From contig CANKRG010000004.1 of the NCBI GenBank assembly GCA_947485165.1, forward strand, positions 1 through 56,735: a stretch of DNA of 56,735 bases. The letters run 5' to 3'. Positions 18,053 to 28,830 of this stretch are shown piece by piece. Under the pieces are notes generated by a model. It was not told the DNA's origin. It was given only the letters and a program-made list of their open reading frames with translations, and did no database searches. Every line of letters starts with the position of its first letter. Positions within the stretch are counted from its first letter, which is position 1. The stretch comes from Comamonadaceae bacterium. Its GTDB lineage: Bacteria; Pseudomonadota; Gammaproteobacteria; Burkholderiales; Burkholderiaceae_C. Position numbers and translations under genes: made by a program.

Positions 18053-19249
18053 TTGTCTACTGAATTTGCCACTTCCGCATTGCCAATGCCGCTTTTAAAG
18101 ACGCCTTTGTACGACTTGCACGTCGCACTTGGCGCTCGGATGGTGCCATTTGCGGGCTACACCATGCCTGTGCAGTACCCCAGCGGCTTGGTCGCCGAGC
18201 ACCACCACACCCGCAACCACGCCGGTTTGTTTGACGTCTCCCACATGGGCCAGTTGCGCCTGGTCGGCCTGGACGCCGCCGCCGCCTTTGAAACCCTGAT
18301 GCCGGTGGATGTGATCGACCTGGCGGTGGGCAAGCAGCGCTATGGGCTGCTGACCAACGAGGCGGGTGGCATTATTGACGATTTGATGTTCTTCAAGGTC
18401 GCGGATGACGAGATTTTTGTCATCGTCAACGGTGCTTGCAAGGTGGGTGATATTGCGCACATTCAGCAACATATCGGTAATCGCTGCCAAATCATCACCA
18501 TGCCAACCCACGGTTTGCTGGCCTTGCAAGGGCCGCAGGCGGTGACGGTGATGGCCAGATTGACGCCCGGAATTGAGAAGCTGGTGTTCATGACCGGCGG
18601 ACGTTTCAACATCGCCGGTGCAGATTGCTTTGTCACGCGCAGTGGCTACACGGGTGAAGATGGCTTTGAAATCTCGGTATCTGCCGAGCAAACCGAGATG
18701 CTTGCCAACGCGCTGCTGGCAGAGCCTGAGGTCAAACCGATTGGTCTGGGCGCGCGCAACTCGCTGCGCTTGGAGGCCGGGCTGTGTTTGTACGGCCAAG
18801 ACATAGACGCGACGACCAACCCCGTCGAGGCCGGGCTGGGCTGGGCCATGCAAAAGGTACGTCGCGTGGAGGGTGCAAGAGCGGGTGGCTACATAGGTGC
18901 TACAAATATAATAGCTTCACAGGCAATAAATACGCCGGCTAGTGTCCAAAATGAGCCTAGAAATAGGCAATTATTAGCCAAATCACTGAAAAAACGCGTC
19001 GGTTTGATCGCTTTAGACCGTGTCCCTGTGCGCGAACACACCGAATTGCAAGACTTGAATGGCAAATGCATCGGTGAAGTCACCAGCGGCTTGTTAGCGC
19101 CGACTATCGATAAACCGATTGCGATGGGCTACGTTAGCGCTGAATTCTCTGCGGTAGGCACCCGAATCAACGCCATTGTTCGCGGTAAAGTCGTGGCTAT
19201 GGAAGTTGCGTCTATGCCGTTTGTACCAAACCGTTATTTCCGTGGCTAA
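18053..19249 (+). CDS. gcvT: Glycine cleavage system T protein (aminomethyltransferase), with an element-derived insertion
   Basis: T protein takes the aminomethyl group from lipoyl-H protein and transfers the methylene to tetrahydrofolate, releasing ammonia. The start is TTG at 18053, six bases after AGGAG; no ATG is well placed. Family landmarks are VALGARMVPFAGYTMPVQYP, then FDVSHMGQ, GYTGEDGFEI, LRLEAGLCLYG and the C-terminal barrel (VPVREHTELQ to the end). Residues 283-302 are encoded by an AT-rich dispersed element, lengthening the loop between the catalytic domain and the C-terminal barrel by about 15 residues. The product is 398 residues where ~365-380 is usual. The frame is intact and flanking sequence is well conserved, so it should be functional. 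Confidence 0.95.
   Translation: MSTEFATSALPMPLLKTPLYDLHVALGARMVPFAGYTMPVQYPSGLVAEHHHTRNHAGLFDVSHMGQLRLVGLDAAAAFETLMPVDVIDLAVGKQRYGLLTNEAGGIIDDLMFFKVADDEIFVIVNGACKVGDIAHIQQHIGNRCQIITMPTHGLLALQGPQAVTVMARLTPGIEKLVFMTGGRFNIAGADCFVTRSGYTGEDGFEISVSAEQTEMLANALLAEPEVKPIGLGARNSLRLEAGLCLYGQDIDATTNPVEAGLGWAMQKVRRVEGARAGGYIGATNIIASQAINTPASVQNEPRNRQLLAKSLKKRVGLIALDRVPVREHTELQDLNGKCIGEVTSGLLAPTIDKPIAMGYVSAEFSAVGTRINAIVRGKVVAMEVASMPFVPNRYFRG
18898..18960 (+). repeat. AT-rich dispersed element, copy 5, inside gcvT
   Basis: GCTACAAATATAATAGC, then CAGGCAATAAATACGCCGGC and TAG out of frame. It is read as A-T-N-I-I-A-S-Q-A-I-N-T-P-A-S. The other two forward frames of this element contain stops (TAA; TAG). Confidence 0.85.
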
Positions 19250-19306
19250 TTTTTCAAAGCAGAATAATTAGAATCTGACCCCAATTAATTTTTTAGGAGA
19301 AATCAC

Positions 19307-19693
19307 ATGACATTGAAATACACCGAAGACCACGAATGGCTGAAGATTGATGGCGATACCGCCACGACCGAAGGGGTTGTTGTTACCGTGGGCATCACCC
19401 ACCACGCGCAAGATGCCTTGGGTGATGTGGTGTTTGTGGACTTGCCCGAAGTAGGCGCTCTGTTTGCCCAAAAAGAAGTGGCTGGCGTGGTGGAGTCTGT
19501 CAAAGCCGCAGCGGATGTGTACATGCCTGTGGCTGGCGAAATCACCGAGGTGAACGAAGCCTTGCGTGCTGACCCGGCATTGGCAAACTCCGACCCACTG
19601 GGTGCGGGCTGGTTCTTCAAGGTCAAACTGTCCGATGCATCGCAACTGGCTGCGTTGATGGATGAGACCGGTTACACCAAGTTTTCAGCCTGA
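19307..19693 (+). CDS. gcvH: Glycine cleavage system H protein
   Basis: 128-residue lipoyl carrier that shuttles the aminomethyl intermediate between P and T proteins. The lipoylation site is K66 in [14 protein letters not shown], inside the hammerhead fold. N-terminal [13 protein letters not shown] and the glycine-rich turns are typical. The ATG follows AGGAGAAATCAC. It is 57 bases after gcvT and is followed by a palindromic repeat before gcvP. Confidence 0.97.
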   Translation: MTLKYTEDHEWLKIDGDTATTEGVVVTVGITHHAQDALGDVVFVDLPEVGALFAQKEVAGVVESVKAAADVYMPVAGEITEVNEALRADPALANSDPLGAGWFFKVKLSDASQLAALMDETGYTKFSA

Positions 19694-19705
19694 CTGTACA
19701 AGTAT

Positions 19706-19781
19706 CCCGTTCGGGCTGAGCCTGTCGAAGCCTTCTGTTTTTTACGTATCGCCAGCCCTTCGACAGGCTCAGGGCGAACGG
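19706..19781. repeat. Inverted pair of GTTCG/CTGAGC palindromic repeats between gcvH and gcvP
   Basis: CCGTTCGGGCTGAGCCTGTC at the left is mirrored by GACAGGCTCAGGGCGAACGG at the right around a ~30-base spacer. The transcript can fold into a long hairpin. No T-run follows, so it is more likely an mRNA-stability or processing structure than a terminator. The sequence type is common in proteobacterial genomes. Confidence 0.85.
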
Positions 19782-19801
19782 TGTAGTTTGAGATTTTTGC
19801 C

Positions 19802-22771
<2,970 letters not shown>

Positions 22772-22804
22772 GGCAAAAAATGGCTACAGGCGGGTAGTTA
22801 TTTC

Positions 22805-23638
22805 TTATGCACTTGTCAAATACGGCTTCAACCATCCCAGCCCGCTAGACGTGCCATTCGTCTGACCACCCAGCTTGGGTTTATATTCGCAGCCAATCCA
22901 GCCAGCATAACCCAAACTGTCAATCAGATCGAACAAATACGGGTAGTTCATTTCCCCAATATCTGGCTCTTGCCGCTCGGGCACGCCGGCGATTTGGAAG
23001 TGGCCTACGTTGCCCGTTGGCAGGTATTGCCGGATTTTCGTGGCGACGTCGCCTTCTACGATTTGGCAGTGGTACAAATCCATTTGCACTTTGACGTTGG
23101 GTTGTCCGATTTCGGCAATCAGCGCATGCGCCTCGTCTTGGCGGTTTAAGAAAAAACGGGGGATGTCGCGGGTGTTGATGGGTTCTAGGAGCAGGTTGAT
23201 ACCTTGTTTTGCTACCAATTGACTAGCAGCTTTGGCATTATTGATATAGGTTTCACGCACATTTTCTTTGTTTTCACCGAAGGGAACCAAACCCGCCATC
23301 ATGTGCAATCTGGGGCAATGTAAGGCTTCGGCGTAGCGCAGTGCCAAGTCAGCACCGGCTGCAAATTCCGCCTCGCGCCCAGCTATGCAGGCGATGCCGC
23401 GCGTGCCACTGTTCCAAGCGGCGTCTATGGAGGCTGGATCCACACCGCCGGGTGGCAGGTTGAACAAAACTTGCTGCAGACCGTTGTTTTTCAGCCTTGC
23501 TGCCAGTTCTTTGGTCTCAAAAGCGTAGGGAAACAAGTATTCCACCGCTTTAAAACCATCTTTAGCCGCTGCTTCGAAGCGGTCTAAAAACGGCAGTTCG
23601 GGGTACATCATCGTCAAATTGGCGGCGAATTTTGGCAT
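22805..23638 (-). CDS. otnI: 2-oxo-tetronate isomerase (hydroxypyruvate isomerase family)
   Basis: 277 residues from the ATG at 23638 (MPKFAANLTMMY); the open frame continues upstream but the extra 30 residues overlap otnK and look non-coding. TIM-barrel sugar isomerase of the Hyi/OtnI type. Landmarks are LFPYAFE, then EPINTRDIPRFFLNRQ, QMDLYHCQIVEGD, GHFQIAGVPERQEPDIGE and GWIGCEYKP, with the metal-binding E/D/H/E set in those motifs. In the tetronate route OtnI interconverts 2-oxo- and 3-oxo-tetronate. It is 7 bases after otnK on the minus strand, last in the otnI-otnK-denD-ltnD row. Confidence 0.88.
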   Translation of the reverse strand: MPKFAANLTMMYPELPFLDRFEAAAKDGFKAVEYLFPYAFETKELAARLKNNGLQQVLFNLPPGGVDPASIDAAWNSGTRGIACIAGREAEFAAGADLALRYAEALHCPRLHMMAGLVPFGENKENVRETYINNAKAASQLVAKQGINLLLEPINTRDIPRFFLNRQDEAHALIAEIGQPNVKVQMDLYHCQIVEGDVATKIRQYLPTGNVGHFQIAGVPERQEPDIGEMNYPYLFDLIDSLGYAGWIGCEYKPKLGGQTNGTSSGLGWLKPYLTSA

Positions 23639-23645
23639 GTTGTGT

Positions 23646-24971
23646 TTACTGTAATAGTTTGAACACTTTGACAAAGAAATCAGAACTTCCGAAATTTCCT
23701 GATTTGAGTGTGAGGTGGATGTTGACACCGGCTGTCTCTCGCGCCTTAGAACTCAGCCCGTAGCACCATGGCACGCCGGGGTCGATTTGAGGGCCGATTT
23801 GCATCTGCTCAACACCCAGTGCCAGCACGCAAGCACCCGATGTTTCACCACCGGCAAGCACCAGTTGTTGCACGCCGAGTTCAACCAAGCCCTTGGCAAT
23901 CGCGCTCAGCGCCTGCTCAACCCGAGCACCTGTGGCGTCGCTGCCCAGCAAGGTTTGGGTGGTTTTGACGGATTCAACATCTGCCGTTGAGTAGATCAGC
24001 ACCGGTCCACGCGTCAGAAACGGTTTCGCCCACGACAACACGCTTTGCACTTCTGCTTGGCTTTGAGCATCACTACCCAGCACGGCAGCTAAGTTCAATG
24101 CTTTGTGTGGTTGACCGCTGGCCTGCCATGCCGCAACCTGTGCATTGGTTGCTTGCGAACAGCTGCCAGACACGACCGCTTGCCAACCTTTGGCAGCAGG
24201 TAGGGCGGCGGCCTGTGCTGCTGACTCGCCAGTGGCTTGAATGCCAAAATTCTGTGGCAAACCAATCGCCACGCCTGAACCTGCCGTTACCAGTGGCAGG
24301 TCTGCCAGCGCAGGGCCAAGCCGCATCAAATCATCGTTTGAAATAGCATCAACAATGGCGATGCCAACGCCTTGGGCTCGTAGCTCGGCGATGCGGGCAG
24401 TCACAGCATCGAAGCCCGCCGCAACGCTGCGGTAGTCAATCAGCCCAACTTTGCGCTGGCACTGCGCTTGCATCACGTTGACCAGATTGGCATCCAACAT
24501 TGGCGTGAGCGGGTGGTTTTTCATGCTGGACTCGGACAGCAACACATCACCCACAAACAAGTGGCCTTTGAAAACGGTGCGTCCATTATCTGGAAAGGCT
24601 GGCGTGGCGATGGTGAAATCTACGTCCATGGCATCCATCAGCGCTTCCGTTACAGGGCCAATGTTGCCACGTTTCGCGTCATCATTAGCACCGTACCAGC
24701 TATCAAATGTGGAGCAATACTTGAAGTATATTTGCCGACTACCTGCTTGTTTTAACCAATTCAGAGCAGTAAGAGACTGGGCAATGGCATCTGTTGGCGC
24801 GATAGTTCGTGTCTTTAACGCAATGACAACCGCATCGACCTCAGCCGTCAGCGCTTGGGCTGGTATGCCGTTGGTTTGCACCACCCGCATACCTGCGCGT
24901 ACGAGGTTGTTGGCCAGGTCGGTTGCGCCCGTGAAATCGTCCGCAATGCAGCCCAGCAGAATCTTGCTCAT
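23646..24971 (-). CDS. otnK: 3-oxo-tetronate kinase (four-carbon acid sugar kinase)
   Basis: 441-residue DUF1537-family kinase. The N-terminal domain opens with GCIADDFTGATDLANNLV, then KYCSTFDS. The C-terminal nucleotide-binding domain has VLAGGETSGACVLALG and PGVPWCYG. Size matches the family (~420-440). It phosphorylates 3-oxo-tetronate at O4 so that an aldolase (OtnC) can decarboxylate it to a triose phosphate. It follows denD by 18 bases and overlaps nothing; translation of otnI starts 7 bases after its stop, indicating an operon. Confidence 0.88.
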   Translation of the reverse strand: MSKILLGCIADDFTGATDLANNLVRAGMRVVQTNGIPAQALTAEVDAVVIALKTRTIAPTDAIAQSLTALNWLKQAGSRQIYFKYCSTFDSWYGANDDAKRGNIGPVTEALMDAMDVDFTIATPAFPDNGRTVFKGHLFVGDVLLSESSMKNHPLTPMLDANLVNVMQAQCQRKVGLIDYRSVAAGFDAVTARIAELRAQGVGIAIVDAISNDDLMRLGPALADLPLVTAGSGVAIGLPQNFGIQATGESAAQAAALPAAKGWQAVVSGSCSQATNAQVAAWQASGQPHKALNLAAVLGSDAQSQAEVQSVLSWAKPFLTRGPVLIYSTADVESVKTTQTLLGSDATGARVEQALSAIAKGLVELGVQQLVLAGGETSGACVLALGVEQMQIGPQIDPGVPWCYGLSSKARETAGVNIHLTLKSGNFGSSDFFVKVFKLLQ

Positions 24972-24989
24972 GTTGTTCCTAAAACCGAG

Positions 24990-26003
24990 TTATGCAGTGA
25001 TTTTGAGTTTGATCGCTTCTGGATTTTCGCGGATGTAGTCGCGAATGATTTTTTCGTAATCGGTGTCCGCCTGCAGCCCGAGCTTGTTAGCGCGGCTGGA
25101 CGAGACAACGCCTGGCCAGGTTTCTACCAATTTCAAAATGGCGGGGTCGGGTGTCCAATCGATCAAATCAGTCGCGGCTTTGCCGGCAACACGTTCAAGC
25201 GCGGCCGCCATCTCGCCCACGCTGGTGCACAACGCAGGTAAATTCACAGCTTTTAAAGGTCCCCACGCTTCGCTGGTGACTTCTGCAGCGCGGATGATGC
25301 CTTCCACCGTACGCGCGGGGGAGGACAGGGCGATCAAGGTGTCCGCCGGCACAGGGCAGGCGGCTTTGAGGCCAGCCAGTGGCTCGCGAACCATGCCACT
25401 TAAAAAGCCTGAAGCTGCACCATTAGGCCTGCCAGCACGCACGCTGACGGTCATCAAACGCACACAGCGAGCAGTGATGAAGCCTTTGCGGCCAAAATCT
25501 GCCACCAAATTTTCGCCGATGAGTTTTTGTGTACCGTAACTGCTTTGCGGCGTGGGCAGCGAGTCGTCTTCAATCAGTTCAGGCATGGGGAAGCCCGGCA
25601 CTTTGCCAAACACGGCCAGTGAGCTGGCGAATACAAACCTTGGTTTGGTTTTTAAGGCGCGACACGCTTCCAGCAAAGAACGCGTCGCTTCGTAATTGCT
25701 GCGCATGCCCAAGTCAAAATCAGCTTCGCATTCGCCACTGACTGCGGCAGCTAGGTGGAAAACGAGGCTGGTGTTTGCTGACGGTAATTTATTTTGCTGC
25801 AGTAAATCATTCAAATCACCCACTTGAGACACAATTCTTGCATCTGCCAGCAAATCTGCTGGTGGCGCAACTCTATCGGCCAAAGTGATGGTTTGAATGC
25901 TTTGCGCTGCAGCACCATTCAAGGCTAAAGTGCCCTGCGCCAATAGCGTGCGTGCAAGACGAACGCCTAAAAAACCTGCACCGCCTGTGATCAAAATATG
26001 CAT
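24990..26003 (-). CDS. denD: D-erythronate dehydrogenase (SDR family)
   Basis: 337-residue extended short-chain dehydrogenase. NAD motif ITGGAGFLGVRLA at residues 4-16 and active-site Y-x-x-x-K in SSYGTQKLIGE, preceded by the catalytic-serine region FVFASSLAVFGK. The DenD subfamily marker APPADLLADARI is also present. It would oxidise D-erythronate to 2-oxo-tetronate with NAD+. It lies between ltnD and otnK. Some homologues are annotated as NAD-dependent epimerases; the operon context favours DenD. Confidence 0.85.
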   Translation of the reverse strand: MHILITGGAGFLGVRLARTLLAQGTLALNGAAAQSIQTITLADRVAPPADLLADARIVSQVGDLNDLLQQNKLPSANTSLVFHLAAAVSGECEADFDLGMRSNYEATRSLLEACRALKTKPRFVFASSLAVFGKVPGFPMPELIEDDSLPTPQSSYGTQKLIGENLVADFGRKGFITARCVRLMTVSVRAGRPNGAASGFLSGMVREPLAGLKAACPVPADTLIALSSPARTVEGIIRAAEVTSEAWGPLKAVNLPALCTSVGEMAAALERVAGKAATDLIDWTPDPAILKLVETWPGVVSSSRANKLGLQADTDYEKIIRDYIRENPEAIKLKITA

Positions 26004-26036
26004 ATTTAGTCCTTTTGCTGTAACTACTTTTCGCTG

Positions 26037-26960
26037 TTATTTTTTCTTGGGTAATTCAATACCGGGGAAGATTTTGATAACCGCGCTGTCGTCTTCTTTG
26101 GCAAAGCCCGCTGTCGATGCTTGCATGAACATCTGATGTGCTGTGCTGGACAGCGGCAGTGGGAATTTGGTGGCGCGCGCCATGTCCAAAACAATACCCA
26201 AATCTTTGACGAAAATATCGACCGCAGACAACGGCGTGTAGTCTGCCGCCAAAACATGTGCCATGCGGTTCTCAAACATCCAGCTGTTACCCGCGCTGTT
26301 GGTGATCACTTCGTACAAAGCGTCAGGATCAACCCCTTCGCGTAAACCCAAAGCCATGGCTTCTGCTGCGGCTGCGATGTGCACGCCCGCGAGTAGTTGG
26401 TTGATGATTTTGACTTTGCTGCCTGCGCCCGCAGAATCACCGAGTTTGTAAACTTTGGCAGCCATGGCGTTCAAAAAAAGCTCGGCAATGGCGTAGGCTT
26501 CAGGTTTGCCGGCCGTCATCATGGTCATTTGACCTGAAGCTGCTTTGGCAGCGCCACCTGAGATGGGGGCATCTAGGTACAAAATACCCAATGCGGCCAA
26601 TCGGGCTTCGACTACAACCGACCAATTGGGGTCAACCGTGGAGCACATCACAAACACGCTGCCCGGTTTCATCGTGGCTGCGCAGCCATCTGCACCGAAC
26701 AAAACGGATTCTGTTTGCGCTGCATTCACCACGACTGAAACGATGACGTCACAGCAGTTGCCGAGTTCAGCTGGTGTTTTGCAGGCTATTCCGCCGTCTT
26801 TGGCAAAAGCTGCAGAAACGTCTGCGCGAATATCAAAGACGGATGGCGAATGGCCAGCACGGCGCAGCGATTGCGCCATACCGTTGCCCATGGCGCCTAG
26901 GCCGATCAAACCAACTGTGCAGTTTGATTCCGCAGAATTTTGAGGATGTATTGTCGTCAT
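26037..26960 (-). CDS. ltnD: L-threonate dehydrogenase-like (3-hydroxyisobutyrate dehydrogenase family)
   Basis: 307-residue beta-hydroxyacid dehydrogenase. N-terminal Rossmann motif VGLIGLGAMGNGMAQSL, substrate loop DAPISGGAAKAASGQMT, and catalytic-lysine helix GAGSKVKIINQLLAGVH. The ATLN-type end (STAHQMFMQAS) is that of the LtnD/YgbJ branch. It would oxidise L-threonate to 2-oxo-tetronate, feeding the same intermediate as DenD, which lies 33 bases downstream. First gene of the minus-strand tetronate row. Without a biochemical test, D-glycerate/tartronate semialdehyde activity cannot be excluded. Confidence 0.8.
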   Translation of the reverse strand: MTTIHPQNSAESNCTVGLIGLGAMGNGMAQSLRRAGHSPSVFDIRADVSAAFAKDGGIACKTPAELGNCCDVIVSVVVNAAQTESVLFGADGCAATMKPGSVFVMCSTVDPNWSVVVEARLAALGILYLDAPISGGAAKAASGQMTMMTAGKPEAYAIAELFLNAMAAKVYKLGDSAGAGSKVKIINQLLAGVHIAAAAEAMALGLREGVDPDALYEVITNSAGNSWMFENRMAHVLAADYTPLSAVDIFVKDLGIVLDMARATKFPLPLSSTAHQMFMQASTAGFAKEDDSAVIKIFPGIELPKKK

Positions 26961-27008
26961 CCAATCATCATACCTTTAGTTGATGATTGGATAAAGCGCT
27001 TGCAAAAA

Positions 27009-27872
27009 TTATTTCAATCCAAGTAAGCGAACTGCGTTGTCTTTCAAAATGCCGGGCATGACTTCGGGCTTAAAACCCGCTTCTTCAAAGTCTTTCATCC
27101 AGCGGTCTGGCGTGATGAGTGGGTAGTCAGATCCAAACAAAATGCGGTCTTTCAAGAGCGTGTTGGCGTATTGCACCAGCTGTTTGGGGAAGTATTTAGG
27201 GCTCCAGCCAGACAGGTCAATCCAGACGTTGGGCTTGTGCGTCGCCACGCTCAGCGCTTCGTCTTGCCATGGGAAGCTAGGGTGCGCCATGACAATTTGC
27301 ATGTCGGGGAAGTCAATTGCCACATCGTCCAAATGCATGGGGTTGCTGTACTCCAGACGCAGACCACCACCACAGCGCATGCCACTGCCAATGCCGCTGT
27401 GGCCGGTGTGGAAGATGGCGGGCAGTTTGTATTCTGCTATCACTTCATAAATCGGCCAGGCCATCTTGTCGTAAGGGTGGTAGCCCTGCACGGTGGGGTG
27501 GAATTTGAAACCTTTGATGCCAAATTCTTCAATCAAACGCCGTGCCTCGCGCGCACCCATCTTGCCTTTATGTGGGTCTATGCTGCCAAAGGCCATCATC
27601 ATGTCGGAATTATTCTTCGCAGCTTCGGCGATTTCCTCGTTGGGGATGCGCCTACGTCCCATTTTTGACTCTGCATCGACGGTGAACATGACAAGTCCAA
27701 TTTTGCGTTCTCGGTAGTAGGCAATGGTTTCGGCAATGGTAGGCCGCTTGCCGTTTTTGAAGTATTTGTCAGCAGCTTTGTCGTACTCCTCACCATAGTT
27801 GTCAAACGGGTTCCAGCAGCTGACTTCAGCGTGGGTGTGGATGTCAATAGCGATGAGGTTTTTATGATCCAT
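27009..27872 (-). CDS. Amidohydrolase family 2 (ACMSD / resorcylate decarboxylase-like)
   Basis: 287-residue TIM-barrel metal-dependent enzyme. Metal/catalytic motifs are IDIHTHAEVS (residues ~9-18), HTGHSG (~157), MAHPSFPW (~198) and GSDYPLITP (~250). This family includes nonoxidative decarboxylases (ACMSD, gamma-resorcylate, 5-carboxyvanillate) as well as hydrolases. It diverges from the crotonase/feruloyl-CoA synthase operon across a 135-base promoter region with two palindromes. A role in hydroxycinnamate breakdown is therefore likely, perhaps decarboxylating or hydrolysing a ring product. It is 49 bases upstream of ltnD's start on the same strand but probably belongs functionally to the aromatic module. 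Confidence 0.8.
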   Translation of the reverse strand: MDHKNLIAIDIHTHAEVSCWNPFDNYGEEYDKAADKYFKNGKRPTIAETIAYYRERKIGLVMFTVDAESKMGRRRIPNEEIAEAAKNNSDMMMAFGSIDPHKGKMGAREARRLIEEFGIKGFKFHPTVQGYHPYDKMAWPIYEVIAEYKLPAIFHTGHSGIGSGMRCGGGLRLEYSNPMHLDDVAIDFPDMQIVMAHPSFPWQDEALSVATHKPNVWIDLSGWSPKYFPKQLVQYANTLLKDRILFGSDYPLITPDRWMKDFEEAGFKPEVMPGILKDNAVRLLGLK

Positions 27873-27940
27873 GAAATACTCCGGTGAAAGCTTTGTCTAG
27901 GGTAAATACTAATAAATTGGCTGGAAATTGGCTTGAAATA

Positions 27941-27970
27941 GTTATCAAATATAACCATAATTCAATTATG
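27941..27970. promoter_or_regulatory. Two abutting palindromes in the divergent promoter, probable MarR operators
   Basis: GTTATCAAATATAAC (27941-27955; 5+5+5) is followed directly by CATAATTCAATTATG (27956-27970; perfect 7+1+7). They lie between the divergent starts at 27872 and 28008. A MarR-family gene closes the operon at 31852. The size and AT-rich dyad symmetry suit a MarR dimer. Confidence 0.55.
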
Positions 27971-28007
27971 CAAGAAATTAAAGACAAACACAACAGCAAG
28001 TTAAACC

Positions 28008-28805
28008 ATGACAAAGAATAAAGCAAATTCAAATTTAATCTCTTTAGAGTTCACCGGAGATGCACAAGAAGTTGCGGTGATTCGCCTGACGCGTCCCACC
28101 AAACGCAATGCGATCAACGATGCTTTGATGGCCGCCATCCGGACTGTATTTGAAACAATGCCAAGCCATGTTCGCGCAGCTGTAATAGCAGGCGATGGCG
28201 ATCATTTTTGCGCGGGTTTAGATTTGAGTGAGCTGCAAGACCGCGATGCAGGGCAGGGCTTGATGCATTCGCGCTCTTGGACAGTGGCGTTGGATCGTGT
28301 GGAATCTGGTCCTGTGCCAGTCGTTGCCGCCTTGCATGGCGCTGTCGTGGGTGGTGGCTTAGAGTTGGCCAGCAGTTGCCATATTCGTGTGGCAGATGAA
28401 TCCACTTTTTACGCATTGCCAGAAGGAAGTCGCGGTATTTTTGTAGGCGGCGGCGGCTCAGTGCGTATTCCAAAACTGATAGGTGCATCGCGCATGGCGG
28501 ACATGATGTTCACGGGTCGCGTTTACAACGCGGTCGATGGCGAAAAAATTGGCTTGGCGCAATACTTGGTGCCGAAAGGCCAAGCTTTTGAAAAAGCTTT
28601 AGAACTTGCCAAACGCATCGCTCAAAACGCACCACTGACCAACTACGCATTGATGCATGCCTTGCCCCGTATTGCCGAGCAAAATGCAGACCACGGCTTT
28701 TTTACCGAATCCATGATGGCTGCCATCGCGCAAAGCGCACCGGAAGCGAAAGCGCGCGTGAAAGCGTTTTTAGATGGCAAAGCTGCCAAAGTTCAAGCTA
28801 AATAA
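28008..28805 (+). CDS. Crotonase-fold enoyl-CoA hydratase/lyase
   Basis: 265-residue crotonase-superfamily member. Oxyanion-hole segments are HFCAGLDLSEL (~residue 65) and HGAVVGGGLELASSCHIRVA (~110). A catalytic-glutamate region reads YALPEGSRGIFVGGGGSVRI, with E in the position used by hydratases. Placed directly before feruloyl-CoA synthase, it most likely hydrates a hydroxycinnamoyl-CoA, and may split it to an aldehyde plus acetyl-CoA. The sequence is not clearly the classic HCHL (hydroxycinnamoyl-CoA hydratase-lyase). First gene of the plus-strand operon; ATG with weak ribosome-binding site. Confidence 0.85.
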   Translation: MTKNKANSNLISLEFTGDAQEVAVIRLTRPTKRNAINDALMAAIRTVFETMPSHVRAAVIAGDGDHFCAGLDLSELQDRDAGQGLMHSRSWTVALDRVESGPVPVVAALHGAVVGGGLELASSCHIRVADESTFYALPEGSRGIFVGGGGSVRIPKLIGASRMADMMFTGRVYNAVDGEKIGLAQYLVPKGQAFEKALELAKRIAQNAPLTNYALMHALPRIAEQNADHGFFTESMMAAIAQSAPEAKARVKAFLDGKAAKVQAK

Positions 28806-28830
28806 ACCTAGACTGTTCACACTGATTTTT

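Noticed and set aside
19706-19781. Rho-independent terminator between gcvH and gcvP
   Set aside because: The hairpin is long but is not followed by a T-run, and it belongs to a dispersed repeat family; gcvP would be cut off from its operon.
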